Positions 44,574 through 54,540 of a stretch of 64,000 nt of DNA are shown here, piece by piece (position 1 is the stretch's first letter; the number at the start of each line of letters is the position of its first letter). A model generated the notes under the pieces. It was given only the letters and a program-made list of their open reading frames with translations, was not told the origin of the DNA and did not search any database. The translations under genes and the position numbers were made by a program. This stretch comes from CAVQAH01 sp963784195 (GTDB taxonomy: Bacteria > Acidobacteriota > Vicinamibacteria > Vicinamibacterales > 2-12-FULL-66-21): positions 434,001 to 498,000 of the forward strand of contig CAWARA010000015.1 of the NCBI GenBank assembly GCA_963784195.1, in the 5' to 3' direction.

Positions 44574-44665
44574 GGGAAAGTCCGTAGTTTCGTAGTTCGT
44601 GGCTCGCAAAGCTGGCCGCGGCAACGAGGCTCTTCGAGCGACGAACCACGGACCACGGACTGGGA
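44574..44665. repeat. Dispersed inverted repeat, GTTCGTGG family, copy 3
   Basis: Left arm AAGTCCGTAGTTTCGTAG and TTCGTGGCTCG; right arm CGACGAACCACGGACCACGG. The centre (AGCTGGCCGCGGCAACGAGG and CTCTTCGAG) is the reverse complement of the centre of copy 2 at 27826-27955. It lies just downstream of the fragmented receptor gene. Confidence 0.78.
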
Positions 44666-44675
44666 GTTGAAGCTC

Positions 44676-47600
44676 CTACCAGTTGAGCCCCAATCGGAAC
44701 TGAATCTGGCGCGAGTTGACCGCGACGCCCGTCGACTGACCGAACGTCGTCGAGTCGATGCTGTGCGTGGCGCCGCCCGTGTCGCCAACCGTCGTGTTGC
44801 GATGGTTGAAGGCGTTGATGAGCAGCGTCTCGAAGTTGAACGTGGTGTTCCCTCCGAGCCGGAACGTCTTGGCCAGCCCGATGTCGGCGACTACCAGCCC
44901 AGGGCCATAGAGGTAAACGTACTGGCCCTGCTGTCCGGGTTCGGTCGGATACGTCAGGAACTCCGGATTTGACCGGCCGTCTGGTCCGATCAGCCGTTCG
45001 TCGAAGAAGTAAACGTTGCCCGTTCGGGCCCGGCCTGACGTTCACCATGTCCTGCAGCTCCTCCACGGTGATGCCGTTCGAAGGATGACGCCCGCATCTT
45101 CCTGGTTGAGCGTCTGCCGTCCGCTCTGCAGCAGGAACGGCCTGCCGCACTGCATCCGGACGATTGCCGAGAGCTGCCCAGCCTCCCAGAACCTGTTCCA
45201 TGACGCCATTCTGGAAGTCGTAGCGGCGTCCGTCGCCGAAGGGCAGTTCGTAGGTGCCGTACACCTGGAAGATGTGCCGCAGGTCGTAGCCGGTCGGTCC
45301 CCAGTCCAGCGACTTGTCGCGCAGGGTGTGGTAATTCTGCAGTCAAGTCCGCGCTGATGAAGTAGCGGTCGGTGCGACGCCTTGCCGAACGTGTAGTTCG
45401 CCGTCATCGACACACCGTTGCGGTAGCGCTGACGGTACTGCAGCTGCAGCGCGTCGTACTCGGACGACGCCTCGTCGGTCAGGAGCCGGGCAATCGCGCG
45501 TTGTTGCTGGATCCCGCCGCAAACGGGTTCGCCTGGAAGAAGTTGATCGGGTAAGCGCCCGGCGCGTTGAACCCGCGAGAGGCGCAGCCCGGCAGGCCGT
45601 TGCCGACAAGCCGGCACGTGTACGTTGGTCCCGAGTTCGCAGCGTTGCCCGCGAGCGTGTTGGCGAGCCGGCCAGCCTCGCCCTGCTGCAGGTTCGTGAT
45701 GAACGTGGCATTGTTGAAGCCAGCAGTGGCGGCGAGCGCCGGCTGCGATCCGCGCGGTCCGAACGCCGTTTCGAAGATCGGCAGCGCGACCTGACCGGGC
45801 AGCCCGTTGTTGGCGAAGCCCGTTTGCCCGTTCGCCACGTTGATGGCCAGGTTTCGCTGCGCGTTGCGGAACTCCTGCACGAAGTTGTTCTCGATGATGT
45901 TCGTCTCGTTGATGTTGTAGAACCGCCACAGGTTGCTGCCGCGGTTGCCGACGTAACGAATCTCGAGCGCTGCGTCGCGCCACAGCTCACGCTGGTAGCC
46001 GAGCGTCCAGTTCACGATCATCGGGCTCTTCATGCTCTTCCTGCGTCGTGGCAAAGCCGCGAGTGAAGAGAAGTCGCCCATCGTAATGGGGAACGCGAAC
46101 GCCGTGGGCGTGCGCAGTGTAGGCCGGGAGCGCTCCCTGCAGGCTCAGCGAGCCCGGCGCGAACGTCGGCAGCGCGAGCGTCTGCTGCAGGCCCGGACCG
46201 TTACCGTTTGCGGTCTGGAAGGGGATGAGCCCTTCGTCGTAGTAGTTGATGCCGAAGTTCGCGCGGAAGACCGCGTCGCCGAGCAGCGTGCCGAGGAAGC
46301 CGTCCGGCTTTTCGGGGTTCCACGCCATGCCGACGTTGGGCGCGGGATTGACGAAGTCCCCCTTGTACAGGCTTCGGCCGCAGCAGAATCTGCGGATTCA
46401 AATCGCCGTTCAGCACGCCGGGCTGGAACACTTCCGTCGACGGACCGTAGAGGCCGGCGACCGTCGGACCGCTGTAGACCTCGTTGGCATTCGCCATGGC
46501 GCCGCTGAACTCCCACCGCATGCCGTAGTTCACCGTCAGCCGCGGGTTTACTCGCCACTGGTCCTGCGCGAAGAGGCCGCCGACGTTCTGTTCCTCGCGG
46601 CGGAACGCCGGGCCGAGCCGGTAATCCAACGTCTCCTCGTCGAGGAAGTAGTTGCCGCCCGCCGTGCTGATGCGTCCCACGAGGAACGCGTACAGCGATC
46701 TGCGCGGTCGGTGAGGTCTGCCTGCCGGAGGCCGGGGATGTTCGCCACGGAGATCACGTTAGCGGCCGGGTCGCCCGTGCCGATGCCCAGCGTGATCGCC
46801 GGCGGGTTGCCGCCGATCGACTCGTACATCGTCGTCCGGCGGAACATGCCGCCGAACGTCATCGTGTGCCGCCCCTTCAGCCAGGTCAGCGTGTTCGAGA
46901 TGTTGTAGACCGGATTGTTGCGGGGGATCGGCAGCACGTTGTTTGTCGGCGTCGCCGACGACAAGTTCAGCGGGAAATTGACGACGTTCTCACCGACCCG
47001 ATTGTAGGAGTTGTCCAGCGTTCTGCCCGGGTTGAACTCTTCATAGTTGCTCTGCACGCCGAACACGGTCTGGTTGAACAGGTTGCCGTTGATCGTCCAG
47101 TCGGCGCCGGTCGAGATGATGTAGTAGTTCGACGCGAAACCGCCGTTGACCCGCTCGAGTCCCGGAAACTGCGGGTTGGTCGGCAGGTCGCGGTAGTGGA
47201 GGTTCAACACACCGCGGATCGCCAGAGACGACGCCGCCTGGTAGTCGACGCGCGCGGTCGGATAGACGTTGATGTTGGGGATCTGCTCGTTGATGAACCT
47301 GAACGTGTTCTGGTAGAGCGTCGTTGACGCCGCGAGATCGCCCTGGTTCAGTGTCCCGTTGATGATCTGCAGCTGCGATGCGATGTAGGGATCGATTGTG
47401 CCAGGCAGGCCGTTGGAGCGCGCCAGGTCGAGCAGGTTGATCGTGCGGACGCTGTTGTCGGTCGCGGTGTAGCGGTAGATGCCCTGCTGCGCCTCCGGCG
47501 TGAGCACGGTCCGATCTTGCGTGTTCTCGCTCGGCGAATACTGCTGCTCGTAGTTGGCGAAGAAGAACAGCTTATTCTGGATGATCGGGCCGCCGACATT

Positions 47601-48464
47601 GCCGCCGTACTCGTGCTGCCGCAACTTGGTTTTCGGGATGTCGCGTGACTTGTTCACGGCGCCCTGCGCGTTCAGTTTCTCGCTCTGGTAGGTGTCGAAG
47701 AACTGGCCGCGGAATATGTTGCTGCCACGCTTCGTCGCGAACTGCACCTGCACCGCGCCTTCTGCGCCGGCCTCCGACGTCAGGCCGGCGGTCGAGACGG
47801 TGAGCTCCTCGATGGCGCCGAGGCGAATCGGCGCGAACACGAAGAAGCTGGTGCCGCCGCTGCGGAACCGCTGCGAGTTGTTGTTCACACCGTCGAGGGT
47901 AATGTTGATGGCGCCGCCGGGCAGGCCGTTGTACTCGCTGTCGCGCGAGCCGGAGCTCTGCGCCGCGCCGGGAACGAGCAGCGCGAAGCTCAGGATGTTG
48001 CGGCCGGCCATCGGCAGCTTGGCGATCTCCTCGTTGCTCACGGTGTTCGCGATGGTCGTCGACGTCGTTTCCACGATGGGAGACTGTCCCTCGACCTGAA
48101 TCGCCTCGGTGACCCCGGCAACCTGGAACTGGACGGTCAGGTCGGTCGACCGCGAGGTTTGGACGGTAATGCTCTGAACCGTCACAGGCTGGAAGCCCTG
48201 TGCGGTCGCCGTGAGCGTGTAGGTGCCGGGCTGGAGGTTCGGGAAGACGAATCCGCCGTCCGGTCCGCTTTTACCCTCAAGTGAATTGCCGGTGCCGGTG
48301 TCGATCAGGATGACTACCGTGTTCGGAACCACCGCGCCGGTGGCGTCTTTGACCGTGCCAACGATCTGACCTGTCGTTCGTGTCTGGGCCATCCCTGTCG
48401 TTGGGGGCAATGCGCACACGACCAGGAGCAGCAAGACCAACGTGCGGGAACAAAGGCGATACAT
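44676..48464 (-). pseudogene. Oar-like TonB-dependent receptor, multiply frameshifted
   Basis: A second carboxypeptidase-regulatory outer-membrane receptor. From ATG 48464 to about 46690 the frame is intact: signal peptide (LVLLLLVVCALPPTTGMA), regulatory domain (GQIVGTVKDATGAVVPNTVV), plug (NILSFALLVPGAAQ, INITLDGVNNNSQRF) and the first barrel strands. Beyond that the barrel continues in alternating frames, for example EEQNVGGLFAQDQWRVNPRL (about 46600), NPEKPDGFLGTLLGDAVFRA (about 46320), VNWTLGYQRELWRDAALEIR (about 46010), YELPFGDGRRYDFQNG (about 45245) and the last strand VNSRQIQFRLGLNW with a stop at 44676. At least five shifts are needed over 2 kb. The corrected length of about 1262 residues is normal. 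It may be an error-rich assembly rather than a dead gene. Confidence 0.85.
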
Positions 48465-48697
48465 GCTTCCTCCCTATTCGCAGTATCGAGGTAACAACAG
48501 CGGGCGGACGAGCGACGAATCTTTCCCGGCGTGCCTCCCGGGTGCTGTTTCGTCTGGTTTGTGATGCTACCGTTCTGCGCCCGGCTGAGCCAATCGGAAT
48601 CCGTTATGGCGCCATAACCCCCGTCTCTGCCGTGGGACGAAAAGTTGGATCGCCAGGTCCGGGCGCGGCCCCCTAATGGCCCGATAAGAAGAAACAG

Positions 48698-48727
48698 TTG
48701 GTCCAGGCGCGTGCCTTCTTCTAGATT
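48698..48727 (+). promoter_or_regulatory. Promoter of the BNR-repeat gene (leaderless)
   Basis: TTGGTC, 18 bases, TAGATT; the -10 box ends six bases before the ATG at 48734, so the mRNA would start at the start codon. No ribosome site is present. The rest of 48465-48697 shows no gene. Confidence 0.5.
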
Positions 48728-48733
48728 GCCGGC

Positions 48734-51700
48734 ATGCGTATAGCTGCTGCGTTCCTGCTGATGTTCCTCGTCGCCGCGCCCGCGCCGGTGACGCAGGGCA
48801 CGAATGGGTCGAACGGCCGAGCTCTGTCCGGCCTCGAATGGCGCCTCGTCGGACCGGCCATGTTCGCTGGCCGCGTCGCCGACGTAGCCGGTGTGCCGGG
48901 CAACCCCGACATCCTTTACGTTGGCGCCGCGTCATCGGGTCTCTACAAGTCGGTCAACGGGGGGGTGACCTTCGATCCGATTTTCGAAACTGGTAACACC
49001 CTCTCGATTGGTGCCATCGCCGTCCAGGCCGACAAACCCGACGTCGTCTATGTCGGCACGGGCGAGGGCGCCGTCCGCAACAGCATCTCGTTCGGCGACG
49101 GCATTTACAAGTCCACTGACGGCGGCCGCAGCTGGAAACACCTTGGGCTGGAGAAGACCGAGCGGTTCTCGCGGCTTGCAATCAACCCGGCGGATCCGCA
49201 GGTGGTGATTGCCGCCGCCCTGGGCCGCGCTTTTGGTCCCAACAGCGAGCGCGGCATCTACCGATCCTCCGACGGCGGCGCGACCTGGCAGCGGACTCTG
49301 TTCGTCAACGAGACGACCGGCGCCAGCGACGTCGCCTTCGATCCGAAGGATCCGCAGATCGTGTATGCCGGCATGTACGACTATCTGCGTCAGCCCTGGT
49401 TCTTCCGTAGCGGCGGTCCCGGAAGCGGCCTGTACAGGTCGACTGACGGAGGGAAAACGTGGCGCAAGCTGACCGATCCGGCGCTGAAGAACGGGCTCCC
49501 GGGTGCCAGGCTGCTCGGGCGCGTCGGCGTCAGCGTCCATCAGCAGGATCCCAGGATCGTCTACGCCCTGATCGAGGCCGAGGAACAGGGTGTGCTGTGG
49601 CGCTCTCAGGACCGGGGCGAGACGTGGGCGGTCGTGAACAACGAACGGCGGATCAACAACCGGCCCTTCTACTACACGCAGGTGCGCAGCGACCCGGTGG
49701 ATCCGAACCGCGTCTACACGCTTGCGGGCTCCTTCAATGTCTCGACGGACGGCGGCCGCACATTCGGTCCGACCGGAGGCCGGATGTTCGGCGACCATCA
49801 CGCGCTCTGGATCGATCCGACCAATCCGAAACGGCTGCTCTCGGGCACCGACGGCGGCTTCTTCATTTCCAACGACTACGGCCGGAACTGGGACTTCGTG
49901 AACAACATGCCGATGGCGCAGGCGTATCACGTCGGCATCGACATGGCAGAGCCGTACAACGTCCTTGGCGGATTCCAGGATCACGAGATCTGGCGCGGCC
50001 CGAACGAGAAGTGGAATCAGGTCGGCGTGCGAGAGGGCGATTGGGTCCGTCTTCGGTATATGGCCGACGGCATGTACACGCTGACCGATCCTCGCGATCC
50101 CAACCTGATTTACTACAACGGACACTTCGGCGACATCACTCGGCTGGACATGCGCACGCAGGAGGAACGCTACATCCAGCCGTACCCGCCAGGTCCGGCC
50201 GGCGGCGGCGCCAACCTCGAGAAGTACCGCTTCAACTGGAACTCGCCAATCCACATGTCGCCCTCGAACCCCGACGTGCTCTATTACGGCAGCAATGTGT
50301 TGTTCAAGACGACCGACCGCGGCGAGACCTGGACCGCGATCAGTCCCGATCTATCGACCAACGATCCCGAGAAGCAGAAGACGAGCGGCGGTCCGATCAA
50401 TACCGACAACACCCGCGCGGAATTCCATTGCACCATCATCTCGATCGCCGAGAGCCCTCGCGATCCCTCGGTGATCTGGGCAGGCACGGATGACGGAAAC
50501 GTCCAGGTGACGCGGGATGGCGGGAAGAGCTGGACCAACGTCGCGCCGAACATGACCGGCGCTCCGAAGTTCTCCTGGGTGTCCTCGATCAGCGCGTCCA
50601 CGGTCGACGCCGGAACAGCCTACCTGACGATCGACCAGCATCGCCTGGACGACTTCAAGCCGTACGTCTTCGTGACCAACGACTACGGCCGTTCCTGGCG
50701 CGCGATCAGCCAGGGTCTGCGCGGATACGCCCATATCGTGCTCGAAGATGCGAAGTCGCCGAACCTCCTCTACGTCGGAACCGAGCTCGGCATCTGGGCA
50801 TCATTCGACAAGGGCGTCACGTGGACGGATCTGCGCCTTGGCCTTCCACCACTCGCGGTGGTCGACATGAAGCTGCATCCTCGCGACAACGACCTGGTGA
50901 TCGCCACACACGCCCGCGGCTTCTACATCCTGGACGACGTGACGCCGCTGCAGGAGATGGCATCAGCAGCGCGGAGCTTCAGCTCCGCGTCACCCTCCGC
51001 GTCGGCGCACCAATTCTCTTCAAACCCATGCCCGCCGTCCGCTACACGCCAGCCAGCGACACCAGCGTGCTGGGCAACCGCGTGTGGGTCGCGCGCAACC
51101 AACCGTACGGGGGCATCATCACCTACTCGCTGCCGCAGACGATTGCAGGCGGCGTCGAGATCTCCGTCAAGGACGCGTCGGGCCGCGAAGTGCAAGCCCT
51201 TCGCGGTCCGGGCGCTGCCGGGCTGAATCGAGCCGTCTGGAACCTCGCCGAGTCCTCTTCGTGCCCGCCTGTCACCGATTCAGCGGAGGCTGGCAGGGGC
51301 CGGGGCCGCGGGCGGGGCGGTCGCGGGGGCGGCGGCACCTGGGTGCGCGCCATCCCGGGCGAGTACACCGTCCAGCTCGCCGCGGCAGGACAGACCGTGC
51401 AGCAACCACTGACCGTGCGTCCCGATCCGCGCATCAAGACCACGTCCGAGGACATGCAAGCGTGGCTGACCGCCGCCCGCACCATCGAGCGCACCGAATG
51501 TTCGCTCGATCGCGCTGCGGCCGAGCTCTCAGGTATCGAGCGGCGCCTGAGCGAGATGGAATCGCGAGGAGGTGCGACGGCGACGAAAGCCCAGATCGAC
51601 GAGGTGCGCCGCGAGCTGCGGCCGATCGTCCTGGCGCTGCGCGGCGACACGCGCGATCCGGGTCACGTGAACCTTCCCGGCCGGATCAACTGGCTGACCA

Positions 51701-51822
51701 TTCAGGTCGGCAACTACAGCGGCCGCCCGACCGCCGCGCAGATGGAATGGATCGCGACCTACGCCAAACAGGCCGAGTCGGTGATCGCGGCGCTCGATGG
51801 CGTCAAAGCGAAGATCAAGTGA
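48734..51822 (+). CDS. Secreted BNR/sortilin (VPS10)-like beta-propeller protein, disrupted by a REP insertion
   Basis: A large exported protein often annotated as a glycosyl hydrolase; the true activity is unknown. The signal peptide (IAAAFLLMFLVAAPAPV) is followed by two beta-propellers carrying at least ten Asp-box (BNR) motifs, for example STDGGRSW, SSDGGATW, STDGGKTW, SQDRGETW, SNDYGRNW, TTDRGETW and TNDYGRSW. After the propellers a C-terminal region (FKPMPAVRYTPASD, a Gly/Arg-rich loop near 51310, and a helical end TAAQMEWIATYAKQAESVI) completes the family layout. The frame breaks at 50964-50992, where a 29-bp palindromic repeat sits; deleting exactly these 29 bases restores one frame of 1019 residues. 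Confidence 0.85.
50964..50992. repeat. REP palindrome inserted in a coding sequence
   Basis: CAGCAGCGCGGAGCTTCAGC followed by TCCGCGTCA, the same core as the repeats at 16315-16384 and 28616-28650. It coincides with the only frame break in the BNR-repeat gene, and its length (29, not divisible by three) accounts for the shift. Confidence 0.8.
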
Positions 51823-51827
51823 TGTAG

Positions 51828-51922
51828 TGCCGTGGTTCGTGGACCGTGGTCCGTGTCTCGTCGGGCCGTCGGGCTGCCACAGGCGATAGGCGAGACACGA
51901 ACTACGGACTACGGACCACGGA
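51828..51922. repeat. Dispersed inverted repeat, GTTCGTGG family, copy 4
   Basis: Left arm CCGTGGTTCGTGGACCGTGG and TCCGTGTCTCG; right arm CGAGACACGAACTACGGAC and TACGGACCACGGAC. The inner CGTGTCTCG word is as in copy 1 at 26018. It lies between the convergent BNR-repeat and Gfo/Idh genes. Confidence 0.8.
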
Positions 51923-51981
51923 CGCGGAGCATGTAGACACGCTACTCCATGCTCGGGGACCGTTCAGGCGCGTCCGTGGAA

Positions 51982-52998
51982 TCAGGTGATCGGTATGTGA
52001 TTCCCGCTCGCGGCGGACTTGAAGATAGCCTCGATGCACGTCATGTTGGCCACGGCGTCCTCGATCGGCGGATCGACGGGGTGCCCTTCGATGACAGCAC
52101 GCGAAAAGAGATCGGCCTGAATCGTGTACTGGTCGCAGACCGGCAACTCGATGGTTTCGGCTCCGGTGCCGCGGAAGTCGGTGGCGATGTCGACGACGAT
52201 CTGGCACGGGCGGTCGGGTGGGGCGTTGAAGGGAATGACGATGTCGATGCGGCCTTTGGTGCCGAAGATCTGGATGCGCTGATAAGGCGTCATCTGCGTG
52301 CTGCAGGTGCCGACGGCGTGCCCGCCGCCGTAGTCGAGCATGATCGAGGTCAATCGATCGACCTGGAGCTTCGGGTCGTGCTCCATGAATCCTGAGACTC
52401 GCACCGGTTCGCGCTCGAAGATGAACCTGGACGTGTTGACGAGATAACACCCGATGTCCATCAGCGCCCCGCCGCCGATCTCGGGGATGTTGCGGATGTT
52501 TGCCGGATCGTCGTTGAAGTAGCTGAAGTACCCCAGCATCGATCGCAGCGTGCCGATACGCCCCTCACGAACCAGCTCGCGGGCTTTCACCCATTGCGGG
52601 TGCGCCCGCACCATGAACGCTTCCTGAATCTGCTTGCCTGTGGCGTTGCGTACTGCGATCAGCCGGCGCGCCTCCGCCGTCGTGAGCGCGATCGGCTTCT
52701 CGCAGAGGACATGCTTGCCGGATTCCGCCGCGCGAATCGTCCAGGGCACGTGCAGGTGATTGGGGAGCGGGTTGTAGACCGCGTCGATGTCGGGGTCTGC
52801 GAGCAGTTCCTCGTACGAGCCGTAGGCCCTTCGAATCTTCAGCGACGCCGCTGCGTCCCTGGCCCTGGCCAGGTCGCGCGAGGCGATCGCCGCGACGTCG
52901 CAGACCGCGCTTTGCTGCATGGCTGGGATCACTTTGGCGGTCGCAATCTTCGCGACGCCCAGCACACCCCATCGAAGTTTTGACAATTTAGCCGTCAT
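51982..52998 (-). CDS. Gfo/Idh/MocA family oxidoreductase
   Basis: A 338-residue NAD(P)-dependent sugar or polyol dehydrogenase-like enzyme; substrate unknown. The N-terminal Rossmann segment is RWGVLGVAKIATAKVIPAM, followed by YNPLPNHLHVPWTIRAAESG and the conserved EKP in HVLCEKPIALTTAEARR. The C-terminal domain includes GGALMDIGCYLVNTSRFIF and QIFGTKGRIDIVIPFNAPP. ATG 52998 is the family-consistent start (MTAKLSKLRWGVLG); the ribosome site is weak. The gap to the divergent GlcG-like gene is 71 bp. The frame is intact. Confidence 0.92.
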   Translation of the reverse strand: MTAKLSKLRWGVLGVAKIATAKVIPAMQQSAVCDVAAIASRDLARARDAAASLKIRRAYGSYEELLADPDIDAVYNPLPNHLHVPWTIRAAESGKHVLCEKPIALTTAEARRLIAVRNATGKQIQEAFMVRAHPQWVKARELVREGRIGTLRSMLGYFSYFNDDPANIRNIPEIGGGALMDIGCYLVNTSRFIFEREPVRVSGFMEHDPKLQVDRLTSIMLDYGGGHAVGTCSTQMTPYQRIQIFGTKGRIDIVIPFNAPPDRPCQIVVDIATDFRGTGAETIELPVCDQYTIQADLFSRAVIEGHPVDPPIEDAVANMTCIEAIFKSAASGNHIPIT

Positions 52999-53069
52999 GG
53001 TCCAAGGTGACTCACTCGTCAGTGGATCGTACGTCGAGAGTCGAATTTCACAATCCGGAGGAGATTGGA

Positions 53070-53561
53070 ATGTGTCGCATCGGGATTCTACTCGTAGTGC
53101 TGTTGTGGCTGCCGCCTCTTGAGCAAACCCCCGGTCCGACGATGCCCCTGCCGACAAAACCGGTACTGACGCTGGACGTCGCGCGCCGGGTCGCGGCCGC
53201 CGCCGAGGCCGAGGCCGCGCGGAACAACTGGGCCGTCGCGATTGCCGTCCTCGACGACGCGGGGCATCTGGTGGTGTTTCACAGGATGGACGGCGCCAAG
53301 CTCGTCGCGATCGACATCGCGATTCGAAAGGCGCGCACCGCGGTGTACTTCCAGGGGCCGACCAAGGCGCTCGAAGAGGAAGTTGCGGGCGGACGGACGG
53401 CGCTGCTGCCGATCGACGGTTTCATGCCCCTGGAAGGTGGTGTGCCGCTGATCGTCGACGGAAAGCTCGTTGGCGCGGTCGGAGTCAGCGGCGTGGCCGG
53501 GAATCAGGATGCGCAGTGCGCGCTGGCTGGCGCCAAGGCGCTCACGCGAGGATCTCGCTGA
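53070..53561 (+). CDS. Exported GlcG/HbpS (DUF336) family protein
   Basis: A 163-residue protein. ATG 53070 has GGAGGAG six bases upstream. A short hydrophobic N-terminus (IGILLVVLLWLPPLEQ) suggests export. The DUF336 fold is shown by LTLDVARRVAAAAEAEA, VAIAVLDDAGHLVVFHRMDG, AIDIAIRKARTAVYFQGPT, GFMPLEGGVPLIVDGKLVGA and GVSGVAGNQDAQCA. Family members bind haem or small ligands (HbpS) or are linked to glycolate use (GlcG); a specific role cannot be read from this context. Confidence 0.88.
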   Translation: MCRIGILLVVLLWLPPLEQTPGPTMPLPTKPVLTLDVARRVAAAAEAEAARNNWAVAIAVLDDAGHLVVFHRMDGAKLVAIDIAIRKARTAVYFQGPTKALEEEVAGGRTALLPIDGFMPLEGGVPLIVDGKLVGAVGVSGVAGNQDAQCALAGAKALTRGSR

Positions 53562-53592
53562 GCTCTTGGAGTTCGCAACCCTTTAGCGCCGC

Positions 53593-54475
53593 GGAAGCGA
53601 GCGCAGCGAGAGTACGAGCGGAGGCGGTTTTTTCGCCCTTCGACCATGCTCAGGGCGCTTCGAGCCGAGTCGACGGGCGGCTCGTGGAAACCGCCCTCGG
53701 ACGGACAACGTCGGCACTCCGTCGGCAGCCGCAGAGTCTTTCACTCAGTTATCCTCGCTCGACGTAAACAGCGTCGACGATGACTTCGAGCGGGCCTGTC
53801 GTCATGGTCGCCGCTGCCGCGTGGCAGCACGGTCCTGGCTCCGTTCGCCGACCGCCGGACTACGCACGCCGGGAACGCTCCCTGCGCTCATACCCTGACG
53901 CTCCCGCGGCGACTACGGGTGATCCCGACGACATCTGCCTCAGCGCCCGATGCGCTGGGGTTGTCAGCCCGCCACGGATCGCACGCCGGGAAGTCGCCGC
54001 GAGGAATCGGCTCCGGTCGCGTTCCGGCTTCGCCGCGCGTCGGCGTGCTCCGACGGCGGTCGTCGAACGAAACCAGGCCCGTTGCGGCACATGCGCGGCA
54101 CTGTCCGCTGTCTGAGAGCGGTGTCAGCCGCTGGTGACTGTGCAGAGCTGACGGTCACGCAGTGCCGGCCTTGGCCGGCCGAGGACGTCTGGAGCGAGGC
54201 ACGCGCTGCGCCCGGTTTGTTCACGGGCGCGGGAAAACGGGCGGAGCGATACCACGCGGCGAGTTCGCGCCCAGCGATCCGTGCCGTTCTGATAACCCCC
54301 GGCGCATCGGGCGCAACGCATATGTCGTCGAACCGCATCCCTTACTCGCCGCGGACCCGAGCGCAGCGAGAGTATGAGCGGAGCACGTTTTCCGGCTCGC
54401 GGAAGCCGGCCTCGGACGGACAAGGCCGGCACTGCGTCGGCAGCGAAGAGTCGTTCGACTCGGTTAGCTTAGTCT
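53593..54475. repeat. Non-coding mosaic of direct and inverted repeat modules
   Basis: The 980-bp gap between the GlcG-like and DUF1501 genes holds no credible protein gene. A module beginning GAGCGCAGCGAGAGTA and ending near GTCGGCAGC occurs at 53599-53755 and 54359-54475 in direct orientation and, more diverged, in reverse at about 53795-53905. Between them, 53926-54015 and 54241-54332 are about 90-bp inverted repeats of each other (shared words GCGCCCGATGCG, CACGGATCGC). A palindrome CCGGCCTTGGCCGG lies near 54166. The first module is interrupted by a CCCTTCGACCATGCTCAGGG element. Open frames here are on both strands and mirror each other because of the inverted repeats. Confidence 0.8.
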
Positions 54476-54540
54476 GCTCCTCTTCTCTTGTTTAATCGGG
54501 CGCATGGTTGCCTGTTTGAGGCCCCGAATGCGCCAGGCTC

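Noticed and set aside
53780..54338. Small open frames on both strands of the repeat mosaic
   Set aside because: The plus- and minus-strand peptides resemble each other only because the DNA is an inverted repeat; no start site or family supports either.
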